DNA of 64,000 nucleotides from a bacterium (GTDB taxonomy: Bacteria > Armatimonadota > Zipacnadia > Zipacnadales > Zipacnadaceae), in the NCBI GenBank assembly GCA_030603495.1, contig JAUVXR010000011.1, forward strand, positions 1-64,000, written 5' to 3'. The position numbers and the translations under genes are program-made. Of the stretch, positions 17,351 to 24,926 are shown piece after piece (position 1 is the first letter of the stretch; every line of letters begins with the position of its first letter). The notes beneath the pieces are model-generated. The model was not told the origin of the DNA. It did not search any database and saw only the letters and a program-made list of their open reading frames with translations.

Positions 17351-18283
17351 TTGACACCCGCGCAGCCCCCAAGTAAACTCGTGGCACAGGTGGAAACAGG
17401 CGCTCCGACACCCGACGAAGTCCGCCAGATGCCGCTTAGCCGCCGCACGCAGTGGCTGAGGCGGCATTTCGATTTCCGGCCGCGCAAATCGCTCGGCCAG
17501 AACTTCCTGAGGGACGGGCATGTGGCCACGCACCTCGCCCAGGCTGCTGCACAATTCGCGCCACAGCGGGTGATCGAAATTGGGCCGGGCCTGGGGGCAT
17601 TGACCGTCCCCTTGGCCGAGAGCAATTGGGACTTAGTAGCCTTTGAGAGTGACCGCAGACTATGCGAGGTCCTGCACTGGCTGTTTTCTGACTGCGAGCA
17701 GGTCGAGATACGCCAGGGCGACTTTCTCGCGGCGGACTTGACTGATCTCGCCGGCCCTGATAGCGTTGTAGTGGGCAACCTGCCCTACTACATCACCACG
17801 CCGATCCTGGAGAAGGTTTTCGAGACGCATCCTGGCTTCGCCGGGCTGGTCATCACTGTCCAGCAGGAGGTCGCGGAGCGTATCCGCGCCCAGCCGGGCA
17901 CCAAGCAATACGGCTCTTTGACAATATTCTGCCGCTACTACGCGGCCAACATAGAGAGACTGACGACGCTGCCACCACAGGCCTTCTGGCCCTCGCCGCA
18001 GGTCAGCTCCGCAGCGCTACGTCTGACGCTGCGGGCCGAGCCTCCTGACGGGATAGAATCAGAGACGGCCTTTTTCGCTGCCGTGCGGGGCGCTTTCGCC
18101 CACCGGCGCAAGACCCTGCGCAACTCGCTGAAGACGGCTACCCTGCTCGAGCTGTCCGCCGAACAGGTCGAAGCTCTTCTGACCGAGGCGGGCATTGACG
18201 GCAGCCGACGCGGCGAGACACTCGATTTCGGCGAGTTTGTCAGCCTGGGCAATGCTCTGCACGACATCAGGGAAGGAACTTGA
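17351..18283 (+). CDS. rsmA: 16S rRNA dimethyladenosine transferase RsmA/KsgA
   Basis: The 310-residue protein dimethylates two adjacent adenines in helix 45 of 16S rRNA using S-adenosylmethionine. Family motifs are 'KSLGQNFLRD' near the N-terminus, 'VIEIGPGLGALT' (SAM site), the catalytic 'VVGNLPYYITTPIL' and 'KTLRNSL' in the C-terminal helical domain. The start is uncertain: TTG 17351, GTG 17381 and ATG 17429 are all in frame and none has a strong ribosome-binding site; ATG 17429 ('MPLSRRTQWLRRHF') gives the most usual length. It overlaps the next gene, ispE, so the two are co-translated. Confidence 0.93.
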   Translation: MTPAQPPSKLVAQVETGAPTPDEVRQMPLSRRTQWLRRHFDFRPRKSLGQNFLRDGHVATHLAQAAAQFAPQRVIEIGPGLGALTVPLAESNWDLVAFESDRRLCEVLHWLFSDCEQVEIRQGDFLAADLTDLAGPDSVVVGNLPYYITTPILEKVFETHPGFAGLVITVQQEVAERIRAQPGTKQYGSLTIFCRYYAANIERLTTLPPQAFWPSPQVSSAALRLTLRAEPPDGIESETAFFAAVRGAFAHRRKTLRNSLKTATLLELSAEQVEALLTEAGIDGSRRGETLDFGEFVSLGNALHDIREGT

Positions 18284-18285
18284 CT

Positions 18286-19149
18286 GTGTCGGGGACCGGC
18301 GATGTGGTAACGCTGCAGGCCTTTGCCAAGGTGAACCTCACCCTCGAGGTCCTCGGCAAGCGCCCGGACGGCTACCACGAGCTGCGCAGCCTGGTGCAGT
18401 GTGTCTCGCTGGCGGATGAGTTGACGCTGCGCCCCACCGACGGCGGGATAGCAATCTGCGTCTTGGGCCTGTGGGCACCGGAAGGCCCCGAGAATCTCTG
18501 CTACCAGGCGGCGGAGGCCTTCACTCAGCAGGTGGGCAGCCCCGCCGGCGTTGCTATCACCTTGGTCAAGCATATTCCCGCCGGGCGCGGACTGGGCGGT
18601 GGCAGCAGTGACGCCGCCGCAACGCTGCTCGGACTAGCAGAGATGGCTGAGCACCGCCCCGCGGATGAGGTTCTGCATCAGATTGCGGCAGAGATAGGCA
18701 GCGACGTGCCGTTTTTTCTGGGCGGAGGCGGTGCGGTCATCTCAAGCCGGGGGGAGATTGTTCAGCCACTGACGCCACAGTGGCGAGGCGAGGCGCTCGT
18801 GATCGCCTGGCCGGAAGTGGCTGTTTCGACCGCCGAGGCTTACGCTCTGCTGGGCGCCGAAGACTTCACTGACGGGCAGATCACGGCTGCAGCCCAGCAA
18901 GCCCTTTCTGGTGGCCACTTCGACCCTGACCGGCACTTATTCAACTGCTTTGAACGCGCGGTATACTCGCACTGGCCGGAGACTGGCCAGCTCCAGGAGC
19001 GGTTGACCAGCGAGACCGGTCAGCCGGCGCGGCTGTCCGGCTCGGGGTCCGCGGTGTTCGCGATATGCCCGGATTTGGCTCATGCGCAAGCTGCCGCTCA
19101 GCGAATGCACGAAACCGGCTGTACGACAATCGCCGTGGAGCCAGTATAA
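18286..19149 (+). CDS. ispE: 4-diphosphocytidyl-2-C-methyl-D-erythritol kinase
   Basis: This GHMP kinase of the non-mevalonate (MEP) isoprenoid pathway phosphorylates CDP-methylerythritol. Motifs are 'AFAKVNLTLEVLGKRPDGYHELRS' at the N-terminus, the ATP loop 'PAGRGLGGGSSDAAATLLGL' and 'SGSGSAVFAI' in the C-terminal domain. The length is normal. GTG 18286 sits 8 bases after GGAAGGA and is preferred; a TTG at 18280 overlaps the ksgA stop. The ksgA-ispE pairing is common in bacteria. The gene shows that isoprenoids are made by the MEP route. Confidence 0.93.
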   Translation: MSGTGDVVTLQAFAKVNLTLEVLGKRPDGYHELRSLVQCVSLADELTLRPTDGGIAICVLGLWAPEGPENLCYQAAEAFTQQVGSPAGVAITLVKHIPAGRGLGGGSSDAAATLLGLAEMAEHRPADEVLHQIAAEIGSDVPFFLGGGGAVISSRGEIVQPLTPQWRGEALVIAWPEVAVSTAEAYALLGAEDFTDGQITAAAQQALSGGHFDPDRHLFNCFERAVYSHWPETGQLQERLTSETGQPARLSGSGSAVFAICPDLAHAQAAAQRMHETGCTTIAVEPV

Positions 19150-19162
19150 CCCGGTCCCGATC

Positions 19163-19218
19163 GGTAGGACAGGCGTCCCGCCTGTCCACTGCTCGACGGG
19201 CGAGACGCCCGTCGTACC
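19163..19218. repeat. REP-like palindromic repeat, copy B (best copy)
   Basis: Two palindromes are joined by a 6-base linker: GGTAGGACAGGCG with CCGCCTGTCC (19163-19187), then CGACGGGCGAG with ACGCCCGTCGTACC (19194-19218). The outer ends GGTA and TACC are complementary, so the whole 56 bases can also fold as one imperfect hairpin. It lies between ispE and the MobA-like gene. Confidence 0.85.
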
Positions 19219-19247
19219 ATTCGTTGCCTTGTGGGGAGCAAACAACT

Positions 19248-20039
19248 ATGAGCGACGCAAAGTCAGTGCCCGCGACCGTGCTGGCGGCTGGGACTCAATC
19301 CGACCCGGTCGCGACGGCGGCCAGCGTACCGCACAAGGCGATGGCGCAAGTGGCCGGGCGCTGCCTGGTCAACCGGGTCATTGGCGCCTTACAGAAGGCT
19401 CGCAGTGTGGCTGACATTGTAGTGGTGACCGCCCCCAATTCGCCGGTCCAGCAGATCCTCCCCCCGGGTGTGCCCTGGACCGAGTCGGAGGGCGAGAGCT
19501 TCGTGGATACGATCACGGCCGGCCTGGACTATCACAGCGGCCACGAGTACACCCTGCTGGCGACCTGTGACCTGGCGCTGCTAACTCCCGAGGCGGTTGA
19601 TCACTTTGTTTCTGAAGCACTCGACAGCGGCGCAGAATTGTGTTACAGTATGGTCAGAGCCGAGCGCTCAGAACCGTTGTACGAGACCGCAGGCCATGTT
19701 CTGGTACGCCTGCGCGATGGCAGCTTCACCGGCGGCAACCTGGCCTTAGTGGGTCGTGAGTTTATCCGGCGCCAGGGCCAGCACTTGAAAAGGGCTTTCG
19801 CTGGCCGTAAGAATCCCATCCGCCTGGCCAGATTGCTGGGTGGTACCTTCATCTGGCGCTACCTCACTGGTCGGCTGGCAGTTCCTGACATCGTCGAACG
19901 CGCTCGGCAGATCCTGGGCTGTGAGGCGATGGTAGTAGACTCGCCTTACCCGGAGATCTGCTTCGACCTGGACAAGCCTGAGCACATTGCCATTGCCGAA
20001 CGCCACTTGCAGGGAAGATTACCCGAAGCTGGGGCGTAG
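19248..20039 (+). CDS. MobA-like nucleotidyltransferase family protein
   Basis: The 263-residue protein resembles the NTP-transferase fold of MobA/CofC-type enzymes: N-terminal 'VPATVLAAG', 'SVPHKAMAQVAGRCLVNRVIGAL' (usually KPLxxxxGkpll) and 'TLLATCDLALLTPEAVDHFV', the acidic metal site. The glycine-rich N-terminal loop 'LAAGxGxRM' is degenerate ('LAAGTQSDPVA'), so nucleotide binding may differ from classical MobA. ATG 19248 with GGGAG upstream is preferred over an earlier in-frame ATG (19065) that would run through ispE and the REP repeat. Its last ten bases, including the TAG, are inside the tRNA-Gln gene. Substrate unknown. Confidence 0.7.
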   Translation: MSDAKSVPATVLAAGTQSDPVATAASVPHKAMAQVAGRCLVNRVIGALQKARSVADIVVVTAPNSPVQQILPPGVPWTESEGESFVDTITAGLDYHSGHEYTLLATCDLALLTPEAVDHFVSEALDSGAELCYSMVRAERSEPLYETAGHVLVRLRDGSFTGGNLALVGREFIRRQGQHLKRAFAGRKNPIRLARLLGGTFIWRYLTGRLAVPDIVERARQILGCEAMVVDSPYPEICFDLDKPEHIAIAERHLQGRLPEAGA

Positions 20040-20104
20040 CCAAGTGGTAAGGCACGGGACTTTGGATCCCGTATTCGCAGGTTCGAATCCTGCCGCCCCA
20101 GCCA
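20030..20104 (+). tRNA. tRNA-Gln (anticodon TTG)
   Basis: The 75-nt cloverleaf has acceptor stem TGGGGCG/CGCCCCA, anticodon stem CGGGA/TCCCG with loop CTTTGGA (anticodon TTG), and T arm GCAGG TTCGAAT CCTGC. CCA is encoded. The 5' end overlaps the stop codon of the MobA-like gene, so RNase P processing separates the two transcripts. Confidence 0.95.
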
Positions 20105-20170
20105 GTAATAGTGACGGGAAGTCCCGTGGTGAAGTACTATTAAGATACGCACACCGGCGGCGCAAAGAAG

Positions 20171-21157
20171 GTGTCTGAATTGCTCCACGGACAGATGCGG
20201 CTATTCTGTGGCAACGCTAATCCTCAACTGAGCCAAGCGATTGCTGAGCAACTAAGCATGGAGCTCGGCGACATCAAGGTGAGCCGTTTCGCCGACGGCG
20301 AGGTCCTGGTAAAGATCAACGAAAGCGTGCGCGGCACCGATGTCTTCGTCATCCAGCCCACCTGCTGTCCGGTCAACGATAACCTAATGGAACTCCTGGT
20401 AATGCTCGATGCCTTTAAGCGGGGGAGCGCCGGGCGCGTCGTTGCGGTACTGCCGTATTATGGTTATGCCCGCCAGGACAAGAAGGCTAAGGGCCGCGAG
20501 CCGATTACCGCCAAGATGGTGGCGAATCTGATCACCAGCGCCGGGGCGGATCGGGTGCTATCCGTGGACCTGCACAGCGACCAGATCCAGGGCTTTTTTG
20601 ACATTCCCGTGGATCATCTGCCCGCCCGGCGCATAATGGCCGACTACTTCGCAGCCAGGGAGTTGGACGGCGATGATGTGGTGGTGGTAGCCCCGGACCC
20701 CAACGCCACTCAGGAGGCGATGGAGCTGGCCGATGACCTGCACGCCACCATCGGCGTGGTGGCCAAGCGGCGCCCCCGCGCCAACGAGGCCCGCGTGGTA
20801 GAGGTCATCGGCGACCTGGACGGCAAGCGAGTGATAATGCTCGACGACATGATTGACACCGCCGGCACAATGATCGAAGGCGCCAAACTCATTATGGAAT
20901 ACGGGGCCACCGAGGTGCACTGCGCCGCCACCCACGCCATCCTCTCGGACCCGGCCGCCGAGCGGCTATCGCAGGACTTCATCAAGAGCGTGGTGGTAAC
21001 CAACTCGATCCCGATTCCGCCGGAGAAGCGGCTGGAGAAGATGGATGTTCTCAGCCTATCACCGCTTCTGGCCGAGGCCATTGCCAACATACACAAAGAC
21101 GCATCCGTGAGCGCGATCCTAGCCAATAGGGCTGCTCGCCAGAAGCGAATGTTCTGA
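20171..21157 (+). CDS. prs: ribose-phosphate pyrophosphokinase (PRPP synthase)
   Basis: The 328-residue protein makes PRPP from ribose 5-phosphate and ATP for nucleotide, histidine and tryptophan synthesis. Class I motifs are present: 'FADGEVLVKINESVRGTDVFVIQ', 'PYYGYARQDKKAKGREPITAKMVA' (catalytic loop), 'DLHSDQIQGFFDIPVDHL' and the PRPP loop 'VIMLDDMIDTAGTM'. The start is GTG 20171 just after AAAGAAGG. It is followed 50 bases on by rplY, the usual neighbour. Confidence 0.96.
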   Translation: MSELLHGQMRLFCGNANPQLSQAIAEQLSMELGDIKVSRFADGEVLVKINESVRGTDVFVIQPTCCPVNDNLMELLVMLDAFKRGSAGRVVAVLPYYGYARQDKKAKGREPITAKMVANLITSAGADRVLSVDLHSDQIQGFFDIPVDHLPARRIMADYFAARELDGDDVVVVAPDPNATQEAMELADDLHATIGVVAKRRPRANEARVVEVIGDLDGKRVIMLDDMIDTAGTMIEGAKLIMEYGATEVHCAATHAILSDPAAERLSQDFIKSVVVTNSIPIPPEKRLEKMDVLSLSPLLAEAIANIHKDASVSAILANRAARQKRMF

Positions 21158-21207
21158 GTGCAATGCGAAAGTTCGATGTTGCTATTGTCAACAGGAGGTA
21201 GTTACAG

Positions 21208-21927
21208 ATGGAACAGGTAGCACTGGAGGCCCAGCGGCGTGAGCAGGTCGGCAAAGGGCCGGCCCGACGGCTACGGCAGAACGACCTGGTGCCCGGCGTC
21301 GCCTACGGCCTGAACCGAGAAAACATAGTCATCACCGTGCCCCGGGACAAGCTGGCGGCAGCTCTACGTACCGACCAAGGGCTCAACGTCCTGCTCGACT
21401 TGCGTATCGCGGGCGTCGAGGCTGAAGCTGATACCGCAGCGATCATCAAAGAGATTCAGCGTCATCCGGTCAGCCGCGCTCCCCTGAGCGTTGATTTCCA
21501 GTGGATCTCGCTGACCCAGATGATCACGGTTACGGTTCCCATCCACATCGAGGGCGAATCTCCGGGGGTGGTCGAAGGCGGCGCGGTGGACCAGATTATG
21601 CACGAGATTCAAGTGCAGTGCCTGCCCACCAATATCCCCGATTACTTCGTCGCGGACATTACGGGGCTGGAGATTAATGATACCGTCCACGTCGAGACAC
21701 TGGAGGCCCCGGCGGGCGTGGAGATCCTCGCTGACCCCAGCGACGCGCTAGTCTCTATTGCCCCGCCCATCACAGATGAAGACCTCGAAACCCGGGTAGA
21801 GGAAGAGCTGCTGGAAGGTCTCGAAGAGTTGCCCCTAGATGAAGAGCTGGAACTGGAAGAGGGGGAGGAAGCGCCTGCCGAGGGAGAGGCCGCCGAAGAG
21901 GGTGCCGAGGAAGAAGAGAGCGAGTAG
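21208..21927 (+). CDS. rplY: 50S ribosomal protein L25/general stress protein Ctc, with acidic tail
   Basis: The 239-residue Ctc-type L25 has the N-terminal 5S-rRNA-binding domain ('REQVGKGPARRLRQNDLVPGVAYG', 'IKEIQRHPVSRAPLSVDFQWI') and the TL5/Ctc C-terminal beta domain ('GVVEGGAVDQIMHEIQVQCLPTNIPD'). After about residue 190 comes a tail of about 50 residues made almost entirely of Glu, Asp, Leu and Ala, longer than in many homologues. AGGAGG lies upstream of the ATG. A strong terminator follows (21947). The expected next gene, pth, lies 2.2 kb away because an insertion separates them. Confidence 0.94.
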   Translation: MEQVALEAQRREQVGKGPARRLRQNDLVPGVAYGLNRENIVITVPRDKLAAALRTDQGLNVLLDLRIAGVEAEADTAAIIKEIQRHPVSRAPLSVDFQWISLTQMITVTVPIHIEGESPGVVEGGAVDQIMHEIQVQCLPTNIPDYFVADITGLEINDTVHVETLEAPAGVEILADPSDALVSIAPPITDEDLETRVEEELLEGLEELPLDEELELEEGEEAPAEGEAAEEGAEEEESE

Positions 21928-21946
21928 TGGGTTGTCCACACACCTC

Positions 21947-21972
21947 AGCCCCCCGCATTGCGGGGGGCTTTG
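21947..21972 (+). terminator. intrinsic terminator after rplY
   Basis: AGCCCCCCGC and GCGGGGGGCT form a perfect 10-bp stem with an ATT loop, followed by TTT. It lies 20 bases after the rplY stop and ends the prs-rplY transcript. Confidence 0.85.
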
Positions 21973-21984
21973 CGTTGGGCGTGA

Positions 21985-22370
21985 CGCTTCGCGCAGATCC
22001 GGGCGAACTTAGAACCCGGCGCAGCCGTCTATACAGATGATCTGGCCTCTTATCGGGGTCTCAATGGGCAATATATGCACCAAGTCATAAACCATGCAGA
22101 GTGCTATGTGAGGGGAGAGTGCAGACTAACGGCCTGGAGAATTTCTGGAGCCTGTTCAAGCGGTGCGTCAAAGGGACCTATGTAAGCATTGAGCCAGTAC
22201 ATCTCTACCGTTATCTAGACGAGCAGGAGTTCCGCTTCAATAACCGCAAGGCTAACGACGCGGGGCGGTTCGAGAGAGCCACTAAGTCTATTGCAGGAAA
22301 GCAGCTAACCTACGGCGAACTGATAGGACAGGGAACGCCGTTGGTAACACCGCAATTGGCGACGTCGTAA
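21985..22370 (+). pseudogene. IS1595-family (ISXO2-like) transposase 3' remnant
   Basis: The catalytic-domain end of a DDE transposase is readable in two frames. The first holds 'NLEPGAAVYTDDLASYRGLNG' and 'HQVINHAECYVRG', containing a conserved Asp. After a one-base shift near 22115 the second (ATG 22101) reads 'VQTNGLENFWSLFKRCVKGTYVSIEPVHLYRYLDE', the C-terminal block with the conserved Glu, and 'FRFNNRK'. The N-terminal part is missing: the upstream 20 bases already belong to the rplY terminator region. It cannot transpose. It marks the left edge of the segment that splits rplY from pth. Confidence 0.8.
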
Positions 22371-22408
22371 GAAAACCCAGACGCGGCAGACGTGCAGAGG
22401 ACGATAAC

Positions 22409-23146
22409 ATGGCGATTGCTGGCGAACAGACGACAGGAGTCATAACCATAGAAATAGGGCAAGCACAGGTATTGGCCAACAAGTTTGAGCAGGGCATTAG
22501 GTCGTTTCTGACTATGCTGAAGGATGTTTCCCGACACGTCTGCGAGGGGCACATCAAGGGCATAGAATGGAGTATTGGACTTCGCGAGGGTAGTATGATA
22601 GTGGATTTCATCCCGCGCGCAGTTGCTGCCGCACCAGCCAAGGTTGAGATTGTCCGTGACACGGTGGAAATCGGCATTGATTCCGTCGAAGGGGGTGTGC
22701 TCCCCCCCGCCCACTTCTCTGACAAAGCAATTGCGCATGCCGCAAAGTTTGCTGGAGCGTTGGGCGCGGTGGCCAAGATCAGGGTAGATGGCAGGGTGCA
22801 TCTTCTTTCTGCCAACGCAATAGCTAATGCGGACGCCTGGGCTGGTGTTGCAAGCAGAGACTGGGGAACGGTTGAAGGACAACTTTGGGAACTGAAGGAG
22901 AGTGGCGGCCTCAAGTTTATGGTCAATGATATTCTTACGAACCGCTCTACTGAGTGTATTTTTGACGAACAACTTCTTGATGATATTAAGGATTCATTTC
23001 GGCATCGCGTGTCTGTGACGGGTCTCATTAGGTACAAGGCGAACGGCGAACCAGTCAGCATTGACGTTGAAGATTTCTGTCGATTCCCTGAGGAAGATAC
23101 ACTGCCGACCATTGATGAGATGAGAGGAATACTGCGAAAGTCCTGA
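22409..23146 (+). CDS. uncharacterised protein encoded with a PIN-domain protein
   Basis: I do not recognise a named domain in this 245-residue protein. It is soluble, without signal peptide or membrane segments. The C-terminal third, 'GTVEGQLWELKESGGLKFMVNDILTNRSTECIFDEQLLDDIKDSFRHRVSVTGLIRY', looks like a compact beta-rich domain, and the end 'LPTIDEMRGILRKS' resembles tails of other large PIN-partner proteins (recalled). ATG 22409 follows AGAGGA. It ends one base before the ATG of the PIN gene, so the two are coupled. The position suggests an antitoxin-like or regulatory partner, though it is much larger than VapB antitoxins. Confidence 0.6.
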   Translation: MAIAGEQTTGVITIEIGQAQVLANKFEQGIRSFLTMLKDVSRHVCEGHIKGIEWSIGLREGSMIVDFIPRAVAAAPAKVEIVRDTVEIGIDSVEGGVLPPAHFSDKAIAHAAKFAGALGAVAKIRVDGRVHLLSANAIANADAWAGVASRDWGTVEGQLWELKESGGLKFMVNDILTNRSTECIFDEQLLDDIKDSFRHRVSVTGLIRYKANGEPVSIDVEDFCRFPEEDTLPTIDEMRGILRKS

Positions 23147-23147
23147 A

Positions 23148-23621
23148 ATGGTGGAGCTGCGCTATTGGGATACGGTCACGTTTCTACGATTCCTTCTGAA
23201 TGACGAGGGAAGCGATGTATGTGCTTCAATATTGAAGGAAGCACAGGCAGGTCGGTTGTGCATAGTCACTTCAGCCTTGACGCTTGTCGAGGTTGTGAAA
23301 CTCCGGCACCATGAGCCGATACCCAAGGCTGATGCTGACAAGATTCGTCTTTTCTTCCAGCACAAGTACATTGAGGTGAAAGACCTCAATAGATATATCT
23401 CGGAGGCCGCACGCGACCTAGTCTGGAATAATGCGGTAGACCCCAAGGATGCAGTTCATGTAGCCACAGCAATGCGCTTTCACGTGCCACGATTAGACAC
23501 CTTTGATTGTGGCCTTTGTAGGCTCGATGGGGGGATGGGTACCCCTCCTTTGAGGATAATGCATCCGAGCCTTACCCAAGGGGCACTTGACTTAGGCGAT
23601 GACCAGAATGAACAAGAATAG
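23148..23621 (+). CDS. PIN-domain protein (VapC-like ribonuclease)
   Basis: The 157-residue protein carries the acidic PIN set: Asp8 in 'RYWDTVTF', Glu48 in 'TSALTLVEVVKL', Asp101 in 'DPKDAVHVATAMR' and Asp117/Asp120 in 'LDTFDCGL'. These residues bind Mg2+ for RNA cleavage, so it is probably an active endoribonuclease. It starts one base after the stop of the 245-residue partner, and a third short ORF begins inside its 3' end (23608). The arrangement resembles a toxin-antitoxin operon with an atypical partner. It lies beside an IS1595 remnant, suggesting acquisition by transfer. Confidence 0.75.
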   Translation: MVELRYWDTVTFLRFLLNDEGSDVCASILKEAQAGRLCIVTSALTLVEVVKLRHHEPIPKADADKIRLFFQHKYIEVKDLNRYISEAARDLVWNNAVDPKDAVHVATAMRFHVPRLDTFDCGLCRLDGGMGTPPLRIMHPSLTQGALDLGDDQNEQE

Positions 23622-23712
23622 CAATGGGCCAAGTGACGGGACATCATCCTTCGAGAAGTTAGTCAGGGCCATTCTGTCTATACCAAAGGCCGAGATCGAG
23701 AAGAAGGAATGA
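23608..23712 (+). CDS. 34-residue micro-ORF overlapping the PIN gene
   Basis: ATG 23608 to TGA 23712 encodes a 34-residue peptide ending 'FEKLVRAILSIPKAEIEKKE'. It overlaps the PIN gene by 14 bases, typical of translational coupling. The pattern 'FxxLxxxLxxxPKxEIxxxE' recurs in short proteins and protein tails found with toxin-like genes (recalled, not checked), and predicts an amphipathic helix. It could be a genuine third component of the module. The small size leaves real doubt. Confidence 0.5.
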   Translation: MNKNSNGPSDGTSSFEKLVRAILSIPKAEIEKKE

Positions 23713-24114
23713 CAGAAGGCCAAAAAGCCGAAGCGTTGAGTAGTAGCAGGGCCCCTTCCGGCAGGTCGCTTGTTAGCGCGGTTTACGTCGACGATGAGCT
23801 TTTACCCTCACCGTCTTATGGCGTGCGCCGCGTTTTCGGTTCGCCGCCATCTGAACCACCTCATTTGACCGCTGGTTGCGGTTATCAATGCCGCGCCAGC
23901 AGCCAAGGAGATGTCTCGGGGCCCCGCCAACCATAGTATAGTACACCACGGCTGGTGCGCCAAGTATATTGTTACCCTTCCAAGTGCTGTACCACTCCAG
24001 CAGCAGCCTCGCTGCGGGCTGAATAAGGTTGACGACGGCGGTGTGCAGGAGCATAATGTCTGGGCGAATGACCCGGACGTGGTGATATACGAAATCAAGT
24101 AGTCCAGGGCACGT
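23713..24114. other. intergenic region between the PIN module and pth, no gene recognised
   Basis: Several short frames are open on both strands, for example plus 23911-24102, but none shows a conserved domain, signal peptide or good ribosome-binding site. It probably contains degenerate DNA from the insertion and the new promoter of pth. Confidence 0.35.
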
Positions 24115-24675
24115 ATGCACTGCATTATAGGCTTGGGCAATCCGGGACCGCAGTACGCACAGACCCGGCATAACGTCGGGTTTCGCGTGGTGGACGTGCT
24201 CGCCGAGCGCCACCGGCTCCCCGAGCCGCAGCGGATGATGCAGGCGATCCTCGGGCGCGGCAAGATTGCCGGTAACAAGGTACTGGTTGTCAAGCCGATG
24301 ACCTTTATGAACGACAGCGGCCGGGCAGTCGCCCGTATCTGTATGCACTACGAGCTGACTCCCAGCGACTTGCTGGTCATCTGTGACGATATCAACCTCG
24401 ACCTGGGCATGCTGCGACTGCGGCGCTCCGGCAGCGCTGGCGGGCAGAAGGGGATCCAGTCCATCGTTGACTACCTGGGCACGGACGAGTTCCCCCGCCT
24501 GCGCCTGGGGCTGGGCCGGCTGGACACAGACATGGACGCCAAGGCCTTCGTGCTCTCACCGTTCGAGCCGGAGGAAGAACCCGCCGCAGACGAGATGACC
24601 CTGCGCGCGGCCCAGGCGGTCGAGTGCATTCTCGCCGAGGGCCTCGAGACGGCGATGAATAAGTTTAACGAATAG
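24115..24675 (+). CDS. pth: peptidyl-tRNA hydrolase
   Basis: The 186-residue enzyme recycles tRNA from prematurely released peptidyl-tRNA. It has 'IIGLGNPGPQYAQTRHNVGF' (Asn9 and catalytic His19), 'KPMTFMNDSGRAV' (Asn66) and 'LVICDDINLDLGMLRLR' (catalytic Asp region). The loop normally 'GGHNG' is 'GGQKG' (Gln111-Lys112), so the residue equivalent to E. coli Asn114 is lysine. ATG 24115 is the only sensible start. In many bacteria pth directly follows rplY; here they are separated by the IS/PIN insertion. Confidence 0.93.
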   Translation: MHCIIGLGNPGPQYAQTRHNVGFRVVDVLAERHRLPEPQRMMQAILGRGKIAGNKVLVVKPMTFMNDSGRAVARICMHYELTPSDLLVICDDINLDLGMLRLRRSGSAGGQKGIQSIVDYLGTDEFPRLRLGLGRLDTDMDAKAFVLSPFEPEEEPAADEMTLRAAQAVECILAEGLETAMNKFNE

Positions 24676-24720
24676 TGGTTAGTAACGACAACGGCGCACG
24701 GCGACGAATTGCTCTTCTCC

Positions 24721-24794
24721 GGTAGAAGCGACATTATTGTCGCGACAAGGCCCACCTTCACTAAAGCTACGGCGCCCGCGAGGTTGCTTCTACC
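24721..24794. repeat. hairpin-bounded intergenic element (candidate second REP/MITE family)
   Basis: GGTAGAAGC (24721-24729) and GCTTCTACC (24786-24794) are perfect 9-bp terminal inverted repeats about 56 bases apart. Inside, GCGACA-TTAT-TGTCGC (24728-24743) forms a 6-bp hairpin. The element lies 45 bases after pth. Its GGTA...TACC ends match those of the other REP family in the window. Confidence 0.55.
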
Positions 24795-24926
24795 ATGAGG
24801 GGAAAGCGACGGCGGGCGGGAACTAGTTGAGGAGCCTCGGGCTTTCCTTCATTCTACCAGCACTATGGTATAATATCCCCAAAGACTGGATGACGCTATC
24901 CCAAGACAGCTTCCGACAAGCGACCT

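Noticed and set aside
23773-24348. Open minus-strand frame of 191 codons antisense to pth
   Set aside because: It overlaps the start of pth and has no recognisable domain or ribosome-binding site; openness reflects the GC-rich antisense frame.
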